Source: Alphaproteobacteria bacterium | GTDB taxonomy: Bacteria > Pseudomonadota > Alphaproteobacteria > Caulobacterales > Maricaulaceae | DNA: 64,000 bases | Direction: 5' to 3' | Assembly (NCBI GenBank): GCA_016124205.1 | Contig: WGOD01000002.1 | Span: 372,001-436,000, forward strand | Shown here: one piece after another, positions 42,633 through 51,201 of the stretch | Numbering within the stretch: position 1 is the first letter of the stretch | Layout of the letters: the number at the start of each line of letters is the position of its first letter | Made by a program: the position numbers and the translations under genes | Notes under the pieces: generated by a model | The model's input: only the letters and a program-made list of their open reading frames with translations | Database searches by the model: none | Told to the model about the DNA's origin: nothing

Positions 42633-43661
42633 ATGGCGCGCGAACCGAAACGCATGATTGAAGACCCCAACCGCCTCTCCGGCCCGGAGAAGGCGGCGGT
42701 CATCCTGCTCGCCCTTGGCGATGAGGAACACAAGCTCTGGGAGATGATGGACGAGGAGGAGATCCGCGAGGTCTCTTCGGCCATGTCCAATCTCGGCAAT
42801 GTGTCCTCGAAGGTCGTTGAGAAGCTGATCGTCGATTTCGCCGGCCAGATGTCGTCCGGCGGCTCGGTCATGGGCTCGTTCGAGGCAACCCAACGCCTGC
42901 TCAACGGCTTCCTGCCCGAGGGCAAGGTCGAAACCATCATGGAAGAGCTGCGCGGTCCCGCCGGCCGGACCATGTGGGACAAGCTCGGCAATGTGAACGA
43001 GGTCGTGCTCGCCAACTACCTCAAGAATGAATACCCGCAGACGGTCGCCGTGGTGCTGTCGAAGGTGAAGGGGGAACACGCCGCCCGCGTGCTGGCCGCC
43101 CTGCCCGAGGACTTTGCCCTCGAAGTGGTGATGCGGATGCTCCGTATGGAGCCGGTCCAGCGCGAAATCCTCGACAAGATCGAAGAGACGTTGCGCACCG
43201 AATTCATGTCGAACCTGGCCCGCACCTCGAAGCGCGACAGCCACGAGATGATGGCGGACATCTTCAACAATTTCGACCGTCAGACCGAGAACCGCTTCCT
43301 GGCGTCGCTGGAAGAGCGCAACCGGGATTCCGCCGAAAAGATCCGTGCCCTGATGTTCGTCTTCGAAGATCTCTCGAAGCTGGACCCGGGGAGCATCCAG
43401 ACCCTGCTGCGCGCGGTCGACAAGGACCAGCTGGCGCTGGCGCTCAAGGGCGCATCGGATTCCCTGCGCGACCTGTTCTTCTCGAACATGTCGGAGCGTG
43501 CCGCGAAGATCATGAAGGACGACATGGCCGCGATGGGCCCGGTGCGCCTGCGCGATGTCGACCAGTCGCAGCAAGCCATGGTCGCAGCCGCCAAGGATCT
43601 CGCGGCCAAGGGCGAAATCATGATCGCCGACGGCGGCGGCGACGACGAACTGATCTACTAG
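42633..43661 (+). CDS. fliG: Flagellar motor switch protein FliG
   Basis: A 342-residue rotor protein that couples the MS-ring to torque generation. The N-terminal domain ([15 protein letters not shown]) binds FliF, the middle domain has a [11 protein letters not shown] segment (an EHPQ-like motif), and the C-terminal domain shows the charged torque helix [19 protein letters not shown]. Length is standard. It is the second gene of the fliF operon, starting after a two-base gap. Confidence 0.95.
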   Translation: MAREPKRMIEDPNRLSGPEKAAVILLALGDEEHKLWEMMDEEEIREVSSAMSNLGNVSSKVVEKLIVDFAGQMSSGGSVMGSFEATQRLLNGFLPEGKVETIMEELRGPAGRTMWDKLGNVNEVVLANYLKNEYPQTVAVVLSKVKGEHAARVLAALPEDFALEVVMRMLRMEPVQREILDKIEETLRTEFMSNLARTSKRDSHEMMADIFNNFDRQTENRFLASLEERNRDSAEKIRALMFVFEDLSKLDPGSIQTLLRAVDKDQLALALKGASDSLRDLFFSNMSERAAKIMKDDMAAMGPVRLRDVDQSQQAMVAAAKDLAAKGEIMIADGGGDDELIY

Positions 43662-43674
43662 GACGGAACGCACG

Positions 43675-44340
43675 ATGACGCAGAAATTCGCCTTCACGAC
43701 GGTCTTCGCCGCAAACGGGGAAGTGCTGCGCGATGGCGATCGCATCCGCCGCATGCTGACCGAGGACGAGGTCGCCGAAGCCAAGAAGATCGCCTTTTCC
43801 GAGGGGGAATCGAGCCAGGTCGCGCGCGCCGCGCAGACCGAAGCCGATGCCATGCGGGCGATCGCCTCGCAGATGCAGCTGATCCTGACGCGCCTGCACA
43901 GCGAGAGCGAAACGCTGCGCGAAGACGCTGCGAAGCTGGCCATCGCCGCCGCGAGCAGGATCGCCGGCGCGGCGCTCGACCAGTTCTCGGTCGAGACCGT
44001 CGCGGCTCTGGCGTCGGATGCGATGGGCGAATTGCGCGGCGAACCCCGCCTGTCGGTTCACTGCGCGCCCGAGCTGGAAGCTCCGTTGTCGGAGAAACTG
44101 TCGGAAGTCGCGAGCCGCACCGGGTTCGAAGGTGCGGTCGTCGTGCGCGGCGAAGCCGGGCTGACCGGCGCGGACTGCCGTCTCGAATGGCGGCGCGGCA
44201 GCATTTCGCGGTCGCACGAAGAAATCGCGGAGCGGCTCGATGCGCTCGTCATGAAGTGGCTCGAGCGCGGGCCGGAAGAATCTACCGCCACGGACGACTC
44301 TGAGTCGGCCGGCGGCGAAGCAGACACGCACGCTGCGTGA
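43675..44340 (+). CDS. fliH: Flagellar assembly protein FliH (FlbE)
   Basis: A 221-residue protein equivalent to Caulobacter FlbE, the FliH-type regulator of the FliI ATPase. The centre is helical and alanine/glutamate rich (EGESSQVARAAQTEADAMRA), as expected of the elongated FliH coiled coil; the C-terminal domain (residues about 110-180) has HCAPELEAPLSEKLSE and GEAGLTGADCRLEW, the fliH/YscL fold. It is placed by position between fliG and fliN. The acidic tail ends with the ATG-adjacent stop codon. The sequence is too divergent to name without context. Confidence 0.82.
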   Translation: MTQKFAFTTVFAANGEVLRDGDRIRRMLTEDEVAEAKKIAFSEGESSQVARAAQTEADAMRAIASQMQLILTRLHSESETLREDAAKLAIAAASRIAGAALDQFSVETVAALASDAMGELRGEPRLSVHCAPELEAPLSEKLSEVASRTGFEGAVVVRGEAGLTGADCRLEWRRGSISRSHEEIAERLDALVMKWLERGPEESTATDDSESAGGEADTHAA

Positions 44341-44351
44341 GGAGACAGACC

Positions 44352-44726
44352 ATGGCCGACGACAACGATCTCGATCTGCCGGAGTTCAGCGGCGACACCG
44401 CCGAGCAGAGCGCGCCGGTTCCCGCGCCGCAGACGAGCAGCCTCGCCGAGACGCTGGCTGATGACGACGAGAAGACCGCGATCGATCTTGAACCGGTTTT
44501 CGACGTTCCCGTGAACGTGTCGGCTGTGCTCGGCAAGATCCAGCTCGATGTCCACTCGCTTCTGAAGCTCAAGGCCGGATCGGTCGTCGAGCTCGACCGG
44601 AAGGTCGGCGAAGCGATCGACATCTACGTCAACAACCGTCTGGTCGCGCGCGGCGAAGTCGTCGTCGTCGACGAACGCCTCGGCGTGACCATGACGGAAA
44701 TCATCAAGGACGGAGACAGCAACTGA
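44352..44726 (+). CDS. fliN: Flagellar motor switch protein FliN
   Basis: A 124-residue C-ring protein. The disordered acidic N-terminus (about 50 residues) precedes the SpoA domain: VPVNVSAVLGKIQLDVHSLLK, VELDRKVGEAIDIYVNNRLV and ARGEVVVVDERLGVTMTEI, typical of FliN. ATG 44352 follows AGGAGACA; an in-frame GTG five codons earlier overlaps fliH and is less likely. It is fourth in the operon. Confidence 0.93.
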   Translation: MADDNDLDLPEFSGDTAEQSAPVPAPQTSSLAETLADDDEKTAIDLEPVFDVPVNVSAVLGKIQLDVHSLLKLKAGSVVELDRKVGEAIDIYVNNRLVARGEVVVVDERLGVTMTEIIKDGDSN

Positions 44727-44764
44727 TGACCGTCTCCATCCGTACACAGAAGGAGGGTTGAGCC

Positions 44765-46135
44765 ATGCGAGTGCTCATCGTCGGAAGCCTCGGCGGACAA
44801 CTCCACACGGCCACCAAGATCGCCATCGATCGCGGCGCGCGCGTCGCGCAGGTCGATACTTTCGCCCAGGCCACAGCTCACCTCCGTGCCGGACGCGGCG
44901 CCGACCTTCTGATGGTCGATGCGGCGCTCGACATCCAGGCACTGATCACCGCCAATGAGGCGGAACGGATCACCGTTCCCGTCGTCGCCTGCGGTGTGAA
45001 CATCAAGCCGGAAGCGGCCGCCGCCGCCATCCGGGCCGGCGCGAAGGAATTCATCCCGCTGCCGCCCGATGCGGAGCTGATAGCCGCCGTGCTCGAAGCC
45101 GTCGCTGACGACGAACGGCCCATGATCGCACGCGACCCGGCGATGAAGCAGGTCATCGAGCTGGCGGACCGGATCGCCGCGTCCGACGCCTCGGTGCTGA
45201 TCACCGGCGAGAGCGGCTCGGGCAAGGAAGTCATGGCCCGCTACGTCCATTCGCGGTCGAAGCGCGCCTCGAAGCCCTTCGTGTCGGTCAACTGCGCCGC
45301 GATCCCGGAAAACCTCCTCGAGTCCGAATTGTTCGGCCATGAGAAGGGCGCCTTCACGGGCGCCGTCGCGCGCCGGGTTGGCAAGTTCGAGGAAGCCGAC
45401 GGCGGCACGCTGTTGCTCGACGAAATCTCGGAAATGGACGCGCGTCTCCAGGCCAAGCTGCTGCGCGCATTGCAGGAACGGGAAATCGACCGGGTCGGCG
45501 GTTCGCAGCCGGTGAAGGTCAATATCCGCGTTCTGGCCACGTCGAACCGCGACCTGAACAAGGCCGTGGCCGAAGGCATCTTTCGCGAAGACCTGCTGTT
45601 CCGCCTGAATGTCGTGAATCTGGCGCTGCCGCCGCTGCGCGAACGTCCGGCCGACATTCTCGCCATGGCCGAGCACTTCGCCAAGAAGTACGCCACGGCC
45701 AACGGGATCGGCGACCGGCCGATCTCCGATGCGGCCCGCGGCGCGCTGACCGCCCGGCCCTGGCCCGGCAATGTCCGCGAACTGGAAAACACGATGCACC
45801 GCGCCGTCCTGCTGGCGTCCGGGACCGAGATCGGGCCGGAAGCCATCCGAATGCCGGACGGTTCGCTCTTCTCGGGTGGGCCGGCGGCAGGCAGCGTCGC
45901 CAATCGTGCAGCGCAGGCCGCCGACGAGGCGCAGCGCACCATGGTTGGCCGCACGGTCGCGGACGTCGAACAGGATTTGATCCTCGAAACGCTGGATCAT
46001 TGCCTCGGCAACCGGACCCATGCCGCGAACATTCTCGGCATTTCGATCCGTACGCTGAGGAACAAGCTGAAGCTCTACACCGAGCAGGGCATCACCGTTC
46101 CGGCTCCGGGCGACACGCGCGCCGGCGCGGCCTGA
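44765..46135 (+). CDS. flbD: Sigma-54-dependent flagellar regulator FlbD
   Basis: A 456-residue NtrC-type activator. The N-terminal receiver-like domain (1-115) lacks the usual acidic pocket (VGSLG in place of the Asp pair), while an Asp at residue 52 sits where the phospho-acceptor should be. The AAA+ domain has Walker A GESGSGKE (148-155), GAFTGA (195-200) for sigma-54 contact and GGTLLLDEIS Walker B. The C-terminal Fis-type helix-turn-helix contains AANILGISIRTLRNKL. In Caulobacter FlbD activates class III/IV genes and represses fliF; the predicted targets here are the sigma-54 promoter before fliK and possibly flgE. Confidence 0.94.
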   Translation: MRVLIVGSLGGQLHTATKIAIDRGARVAQVDTFAQATAHLRAGRGADLLMVDAALDIQALITANEAERITVPVVACGVNIKPEAAAAAIRAGAKEFIPLPPDAELIAAVLEAVADDERPMIARDPAMKQVIELADRIAASDASVLITGESGSGKEVMARYVHSRSKRASKPFVSVNCAAIPENLLESELFGHEKGAFTGAVARRVGKFEEADGGTLLLDEISEMDARLQAKLLRALQEREIDRVGGSQPVKVNIRVLATSNRDLNKAVAEGIFREDLLFRLNVVNLALPPLRERPADILAMAEHFAKKYATANGIGDRPISDAARGALTARPWPGNVRELENTMHRAVLLASGTEIGPEAIRMPDGSLFSGGPAAGSVANRAAQAADEAQRTMVGRTVADVEQDLILETLDHCLGNRTHAANILGISIRTLRNKLKLYTEQGITVPAPGDTRAGAA

Positions 46136-46143
46136 CGGTCTGA

Positions 46144-48255
46144 ATGGCCGATACGACCTCCTCCAGCCCGGTTTCGGGCCAGGGTTTCGACCTGCGCTCC
46201 TTCGTGATGAAGGGCATGCGCGGGGATGTCGCGCTTGCGATCGGCATCATGGGCATCCTGGTGATGCTCATCCTGCCGATGCCGCGCATGCTGCTCGACA
46301 TGGCGCTGGCGATCTCGATCTCGCTGTCCGTCCTTGTGCTGATGACCGCGCTTTTCATCAAAAAGCCGCTGGAGTTCAGCGCGTTTCCGGCGGTCCTCCT
46401 GATCACGACGCTGTTGCGGCTCGGGCTGAACATCGCCTCGACCCGCTTGATCCTGTCGAATGGCGCTGAGGGCACGGACGCGGCCGGTGACATCATCGAG
46501 GCGTTCGGCGCCTTCGTGATGCAGGGCAATGTCGTTATCGGCATCATCGTCTTCATCATCCTCGTCATCGTGAACTTCGTCGTCATCACGAAGGGTTCGG
46601 GCCGGATCGCGGAAGTCGCCGCCCGCTTCACCCTCGACGCGATGCCCGGCAAGCAGATGGCGATCGACGCCGATCTGTCCGCCGGACTGATCACCGAGGA
46701 AGAGGCGCGGGAGCGGCGCAAGTCGCTCGAGGGCGAGTCCAACTTCTTCGGCGCGATGGACGGTGCCTCGAAATTCGTGCGCGGCGACGCGGTCGCCGGC
46801 ATCATGATCACCGCGATCAACCTGATCGCCGGGATGATCGTCGGCATTGCCCAGTCGGGCATGAGTTTCGCCGACGCCGCCAGCACCTATTCGACGCTGA
46901 CCATCGGTGACGGCCTCGTCTCCCAGATTCCGGCGCTGATCGTATCGGTCGCGGCGGGCCTCCTCGTCTCCAAGGCCGGTGTCGAGGGCGAGGCCGACAA
47001 GGCGCTCGCCAAGCAGCTTGGTGCCAATCCGCAGGTCCTCGGCATGGTCGCGGGCTGCGCCCTGATCATCGGCCTGCTGCCGGGCATGCCGCTCATCCCC
47101 TTCACCTTCATGGCCGCAGGGGCAGGCGCGCTCGCCTGGACCGCCTGGCGCGCACAGAAGGAGACCGCCAAGAAGGCCGAGGTCGCCGCCGAACGCGAAG
47201 CCATGAAGGTCGAGCCGGAAGAAGCGCCGATCGGCGAAACGTTGGCGATCGACGAGCTGAAGATCGAGCTGGGCTATGCCCTGCTGCCGCTGATCAACGA
47301 TGTCGAAGGCCGCCGCCTGACCGACCAGATCCGCGCCCTGCGCCGGACGCTGGCGCAGGACACCGGCTTCGTCATGCCGTCGGTGCGCATCGTCGACAAT
47401 ATGCGCCTGGGGTCGAACGAATACGTGCTGCGGGTGAAGGAGATGGAGGCCGGGCGCGGCGAGGTGCGCCTGAAGCAGCTGCTCGTCATGGACCCGCAGG
47501 GCATGCAGATCGACCTTCCGGGCGATCACGTGAAGGAACCGGCCTTCGGCCTGCCGGCGACCTGGATCGACGAGAATCTCCGCGAGGAGGCGGCCTTCCG
47601 CGGCTACACCGTCGTGGACCCCGCCGCGGTGCTCGTCACCCACATGACCGAAGCGCTGCGCGATCACATGCCGGACCTGCTCTCCTACGCCGAGGTCGAA
47701 AAGCTGATCGAGGGCCTGGGCAAGGAACACCGCAAGCTGGTCGACGACATCACGCCGACGCAGATCTCGCGCGCGGGCATCCAGCGCATCCTGCAGAACC
47801 TTCTGAAGGAGCGCGTCTCGATCCGCGACCTCCCGGCCATTCTCGAAGGCATCGCCGAAGCCAGCTCGCACACGCAGAATCTCGACGCGATCACCGAGCA
47901 TGTGCGCGGCCGCCTGGCGCGCCAGATCTGCCACGCCAATCGCGGCCCGGACGGGCTGTTGCCGGTGCTGGCGCTGTCGCCGCAATGGGAACAGGCCTTC
48001 GCCGAGGCGATGGTGGGTGACGGCGACCGCCGCCAGCTCGCCCTCGCCCCGTCGAAACTGCATGAATTCGTCGGCTCGGTGCGCGAATCCTTCGAGCGTG
48101 CCGCCGAACAGGGACAGACCCCGGCGCTGCTGACCAGCCCGACGGCCCGGCCCTATGTGCGCTCGCTGGTCGAGCGCTTCCGGCCGCAGACCGTGGTGAT
48201 GAGCCAGAACGAGATCCACCCGACCGCGCGGCTGAAGACGATGGGGCATGTGTAA
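46144..48255 (+). CDS. flhA: Flagellar export gate protein FlhA
   Basis: A 703-residue inner-membrane export gate. Eight transmembrane segments occupy about 1-310, with the conserved loop VNFVVITKGSGRIAEVAARF (FHIPEP region) and GDAVAGIMITAINLIAG. The cytosolic domain (about 345-703) has the linker and four-subdomain ring that binds chaperones. It starts eight bases after flbD and continues with flhF. Length is the family standard. Confidence 0.96.
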   Translation: MADTTSSSPVSGQGFDLRSFVMKGMRGDVALAIGIMGILVMLILPMPRMLLDMALAISISLSVLVLMTALFIKKPLEFSAFPAVLLITTLLRLGLNIASTRLILSNGAEGTDAAGDIIEAFGAFVMQGNVVIGIIVFIILVIVNFVVITKGSGRIAEVAARFTLDAMPGKQMAIDADLSAGLITEEEARERRKSLEGESNFFGAMDGASKFVRGDAVAGIMITAINLIAGMIVGIAQSGMSFADAASTYSTLTIGDGLVSQIPALIVSVAAGLLVSKAGVEGEADKALAKQLGANPQVLGMVAGCALIIGLLPGMPLIPFTFMAAGAGALAWTAWRAQKETAKKAEVAAEREAMKVEPEEAPIGETLAIDELKIELGYALLPLINDVEGRRLTDQIRALRRTLAQDTGFVMPSVRIVDNMRLGSNEYVLRVKEMEAGRGEVRLKQLLVMDPQGMQIDLPGDHVKEPAFGLPATWIDENLREEAAFRGYTVVDPAAVLVTHMTEALRDHMPDLLSYAEVEKLIEGLGKEHRKLVDDITPTQISRAGIQRILQNLLKERVSIRDLPAILEGIAEASSHTQNLDAITEHVRGRLARQICHANRGPDGLLPVLALSPQWEQAFAEAMVGDGDRRQLALAPSKLHEFVGSVRESFERAAEQGQTPALLTSPTARPYVRSLVERFRPQTVVMSQNEIHPTARLKTMGHV

Positions 48256-48258
48256 GCG

Positions 48259-49254
48259 ATGCGGCTGATGACCTTCTCCGGACCGTCGCTGACCGAGGTG
48301 ATGGCACAGGTGCGCCGGGATCTCGGCCCCGACGCCGTGATCATCTCGACCGGCAATAGGCCCGGCGGCGGGATTGAGGTCCGCGCCGCCGCCGAGGGAC
48401 CGCGCTTCGGCGAGGTGAAGGACGCGCCGCGCCTGCGCGCCAGCCGCGAGAGCGAGACCCAGCGACGCGCCCGCCCCTCACCGGAAGACGACAATCACCT
48501 CGCGGAAATCCTCGCCTTCCACGGCGTGCCGCAGCGCGCCGCCGAGGCCCTGGCCAAGGCCGCGCGGCAGTTCGAGGATCGCGGCGACACCGCCGCCCTC
48601 GCTGCCGCGCTCGAGGCCCGCTACCGCTTCCGCCCCTGCCCGCCCGTCGCCGAGCGTCCGCTGCTGATCGCCGGTGCGCCGGGATCGGGCAAGACGTCCG
48701 TATTGGCCAAGCTGGCCGCCCGCGCGGTTGCGGAGGGCGCCCAGCCCATCCTCGTCTCCGCCGATCCGGAACGTGCCGGGGCCGAAGCGCGGTTGCAGGA
48801 GCTGGCCAGGAAGCTGCGCCTCGACTTCGCCTCGTGCGACGACCCGCGCGAGCTGGCGCAGCTCGCGAATGAGGCCGAAGCGCCGCTGCTGATCGATGCG
48901 CCGGCGTCGAACCCGTTCGATGTCGATGACCTCGACATGCTGCACGCCTTCGCCGCGCCGTCGGACGCGGAAATCGTCGCCGTCGTCGATGCCGGGCAAT
49001 CGGCCGAAGATGCCGGAGACGCGTGCGCCATGTTCGCCGCCATCGGCGCGAACCGGGTTGTGCTGACCAAGCTCGATTGCGCACGGCGGCTCGGCGCCCT
49101 CGTGGCGGCCGGTGAAGCCGGTCTCGCCTACGCCCAGATTTCCGCCAGCCCCTATATCGGCTCCGGCCTCGCGCCGGCGACGCCGCTTCGGCTGGCGCGC
49201 ACCCTGCTCGACGAACGTGACCTGCCCGCGAGTGCGGAAGAGGGAGAGGCCTGA
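48259..49254 (+). CDS. flhF: FlhF-like SRP GTPase
   Basis: A 331-residue member of the SRP-GTPase family that positions the polar flagellum with FlhG. The N-terminal B region (MRLMTFSGPSLTEVMAQVRR) is recognisable, then the NG domain with a P-loop GAPGSGKTS and the G4 motif TKLD. The third G motif, usually DTAGR, reads LLIDAPASNP, so hydrolysis may be impaired. It is shorter than typical FlhF (about 400). It follows flhA by three bases and overlaps flhG by one. Confidence 0.82.
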   Translation: MRLMTFSGPSLTEVMAQVRRDLGPDAVIISTGNRPGGGIEVRAAAEGPRFGEVKDAPRLRASRESETQRRARPSPEDDNHLAEILAFHGVPQRAAEALAKAARQFEDRGDTAALAAALEARYRFRPCPPVAERPLLIAGAPGSGKTSVLAKLAARAVAEGAQPILVSADPERAGAEARLQELARKLRLDFASCDDPRELAQLANEAEAPLLIDAPASNPFDVDDLDMLHAFAAPSDAEIVAVVDAGQSAEDAGDACAMFAAIGANRVVLTKLDCARRLGALVAAGEAGLAYAQISASPYIGSGLAPATPLRLARTLLDERDLPASAEEGEA

Positions 49255-50057
49255 TGAAGCTTCCCGTGAACACGTCTTCCACCGGACCGGCCGGGCGCAT
49301 GCTCGCCATCGCGTCCGGCAAGGGCGGGGTCGGCAAGACCGCGCTCGCCTCCGCGCTCGCCGGGGCGTTCTCGCTCAAGGGCGAGCAGACGCTGCTGATC
49401 GACGGCGACCTGGGCATGGCCAATATCGACGTCCAGCTGGGGCTTCAGCCCGACGCCGACCTGGCCGCCGTTCTGGCCGGTGAAGTCCTCCTCGAAGACG
49501 CGGTCCAGCGCGTGATGGGCGGGGCAATCCGCGCGGGCGGGTTCGACGTGATTTCCGGCCGCTCCGGGTCGGGCGCGCTGGCCGATTTGAAGGTCGAGGC
49601 CGTCGGCAAGCTGGCGGCCGGCATTGCCGCGCTGTCGCTCTACTATGACCGGGCGATCCTCGACCTGGCCGCCGGGGCGGATCATTCCACGTTGCGCCTC
49701 GCCATGGCGGCGGACGACGTGATCATCGTGATCAATGACGAGCCGACCTCGCTGACCGACGCCTATGCCTTCGTGAAAACGCTGCGCCGCCGCGACGACA
49801 GCGCCGCGCCACTCGTCGTCGTGAACAATGCGCCGTCGAAGGAGGCCGCGCTGTCGGCCTATGGCGCCTTCCGCAAGACCTGCGAAAGCTTCCTGGGGTT
49901 CACGCCGCAACTGGCCGGCACGATCGCGCATGACATGGCGATCCCGGATTCGATCCGGGCGCAGATGCCGCTGGTCCAACGCCACCCGAATTGCGAGGCC
50001 TTCCGCGACGTCGAAAAGCTCGTCGGGCATCTCGCGCAGGGCCGCGAAGCAGCCTAA
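49254..50057 (+). CDS. flhG: FlhG/FleN-type MinD-like ATPase
   Basis: A 267-residue ParA/MinD ATPase that limits flagellar number. Deviant Walker A SGKGGVGKT (residues 21-29) is followed by LLIDGDLGMANIDVQLGL, the sensor of the MinD group, and later DRAILDLAAGAD and VVVNNAP. The amphipathic C-terminal tail that binds membranes is not obvious (ends LVGHLAQGREAA). Its ATG overlaps the flhF stop codon by one base, so the two are coupled. Confidence 0.9.
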   Translation: MKLPVNTSSTGPAGRMLAIASGKGGVGKTALASALAGAFSLKGEQTLLIDGDLGMANIDVQLGLQPDADLAAVLAGEVLLEDAVQRVMGGAIRAGGFDVISGRSGSGALADLKVEAVGKLAAGIAALSLYYDRAILDLAAGADHSTLRLAMAADDVIIVINDEPTSLTDAYAFVKTLRRRDDSAAPLVVVNNAPSKEAALSAYGAFRKTCESFLGFTPQLAGTIAHDMAIPDSIRAQMPLVQRHPNCEAFRDVEKLVGHLAQGREAA

Positions 50058-50068
50058 AGTCCGGTTCC

Positions 50069-50386
50069 ATGGACAGGATTTTCGAACGGTTATCCGACGG
50101 ATTTACCGGCTTTGACTGGTGGCTGATCCTCCTGTGGGGGATCGTCGCCGCGCTGATCATGCGTCGCTCCGGCCAGCTTGTCGGCGCGGTCACCTTCGCC
50201 TTCATCATGGATACGATCTCGCCCTTCTTCTGGAGATGGGCGACGGGCAGCCCGGCGGATTTCGCCTTCGATCTGATGCTGGCGCGGCTCGACGATCGCG
50301 GCGGCCTCGTCGTGCTGGCGCGCATCGCGATCTATTTCGCGGTGATCTACGGACTGTTCTTCCTGAAGAAGCGGAACTGGCGTTGA
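50069..50386 (+). CDS. Small membrane protein, hypothetical
   Basis: A 105-residue protein with three hydrophobic segments (about 18-36, 38-60 and 82-100) and a basic end KKRNWR. The N-terminal half has an aromatic patch FTGFDWWLILLWG. No family recognised. It starts 11 bases beyond the flhG stop and so extends the flhA-flhF-flhG transcript, but a flagellar function is only inferred from place. ATG 50069 is used because the family-like membrane start follows it and no clear ribosome site supports the longer frame. Confidence 0.6.
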   Translation: MDRIFERLSDGFTGFDWWLILLWGIVAALIMRRSGQLVGAVTFAFIMDTISPFFWRWATGSPADFAFDLMLARLDDRGGLVVLARIAIYFAVIYGLFFLKKRNWR

Positions 50387-50856
50387 TCGCTACAGCGCTT
50401 GTCGCGGTGGTTCAGGCGGCAAGTCTGCCTGATGCATGCAACCTCGCTGGATGGTCATTCTGCGTCGCGTTGCCTGATGGCGGAAGGGCTGAACTGATCG
50501 CCAACCGTGAGGACTTTGTCGTCTACCGATTTGAACTTCCCGACGGGTCTTCGATGGGAATGTATGTCGGTTGGGCGCCTAACCTCGCGCAGTCGGCCAG
50601 CTGGGCCTGGCGCGAGCAAGGCATGTATTCCGTTCGCTGGCTTCGCGGCGAGAACGGCCGCACCGACTATGTAATGGACCGCCCCACCGGGTCAGTGCCG
50701 CAATACCTGCACTTCTGGACGCTTCCGGGACCAGACGGCGTGATTTCCGATGCCCGGTCGCTCGCGGCAAGTGTGAGAACGTGCGGACCGGAAATTTGCC
50801 AAGACCCGGGCAGGCCGGCGCCCGATCTCCAACTGCCGCGACGCCCCGCCGAATAG
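50383..50856 (+). CDS. Secreted hypothetical protein (TTG start)
   Basis: A 157-residue protein beginning with a short hydrophobic signal (IATALVAVVQAA) immediately after a TTG codon that overlaps the previous stop by three bases (TTGA). The mature part has Cys-Asn...Trp-Ser-Phe-Cys near the N-terminus and Cys-Gly...Cys at the end, giving two possible disulfides, and an aromatic centre (SMGMYVGWAPNL, TDYVMDRPTG, YLHFWTLPGPDG). No ATG upstream opens the frame sensibly, hence the TTG. GC is somewhat lower than the flagellar genes. Function unknown. Confidence 0.5.
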   Translation: MIATALVAVVQAASLPDACNLAGWSFCVALPDGGRAELIANREDFVVYRFELPDGSSMGMYVGWAPNLAQSASWAWREQGMYSVRWLRGENGRTDYVMDRPTGSVPQYLHFWTLPGPDGVISDARSLAASVRTCGPEICQDPGRPAPDLQLPRRPAE

Positions 50857-50868
50857 CCAAATACGCTT

Positions 50869-50968
50869 CGTCCCGGCCTTGTGCCGGGACCTACCGTCAG
50901 TGGCTGGTTCGCTCCGTCGGTAGGCCCCGTAATCCTCGCCTTCGCGGGGACAGGTAAATCCGGGGCAG
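50869..50968. repeat. Dispersed palindromic repeat, family C, copy 2, interrupted
   Basis: The element begins as copy 1 (CGTCCCGGCCTTGTGCCGGGAC, CCTACCGTC) and ends with AAATCCGGGGCAG, but about 23 bases (TAATCCTCGCCTTCGCGGGG...) with their own small hairpin are inserted inside the final stem. Confidence 0.75.
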
Positions 50969-50984
50969 TCGCGTTTGATTGCAC

Positions 50985-51060
50985 GCTAGCCGGGATCCCT
51001 GCGGAGGCAGGGATCCAGAATAACCGATCCTCTAGGTTCCTGCCTACGCAGGAACCCCGG
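50985..51060. repeat. Paired hairpins, possible family E repeat
   Basis: Two inverted repeats, GGGATCCCTGCGGAGGCAGGGATCC and GGTTCCTGCCTACGCAGGAACC, separated by 18 bases. No second copy with the same sequence is in the window, though the shape resembles family B. Confidence 0.5.
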
Positions 51061-51090
51061 GCATTTTTCCGGGAAAACACTTCAGGTCTT

Positions 51091-51196
51091 CTCCTCGCCC
51101 TTCGAGGCTCGCTGCGCGAGCACCTCAGGATGAGGAGAAGCTTCTAACCCCTCATGCTGAGGTGCGGCCGCAGGCCGCCTCGAAGCACGAGGGGAT
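51091..51196. repeat. Dispersed palindromic repeat, family D, inverted pair
   Basis: CTCCTCGCCCTTCGAGGC...CACCTCAGGATGAGGAG is followed 12 bases later by its inverted counterpart CCCCTCATGCTGAGGTG...GCCTCGAAGCACGAGGGG. Together they make a large palindrome. A related half is at 55036-55080. It lies between two convergent genes. Confidence 0.8.
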
Positions 51197-51201
51197 ACGC
51201 C

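Noticed and set aside
46075-48249. 724-codon minus-strand frame opposite flhA
   Set aside because: Shadow frame with a composition of His/Arg/Gln; FlhA is unmistakable.
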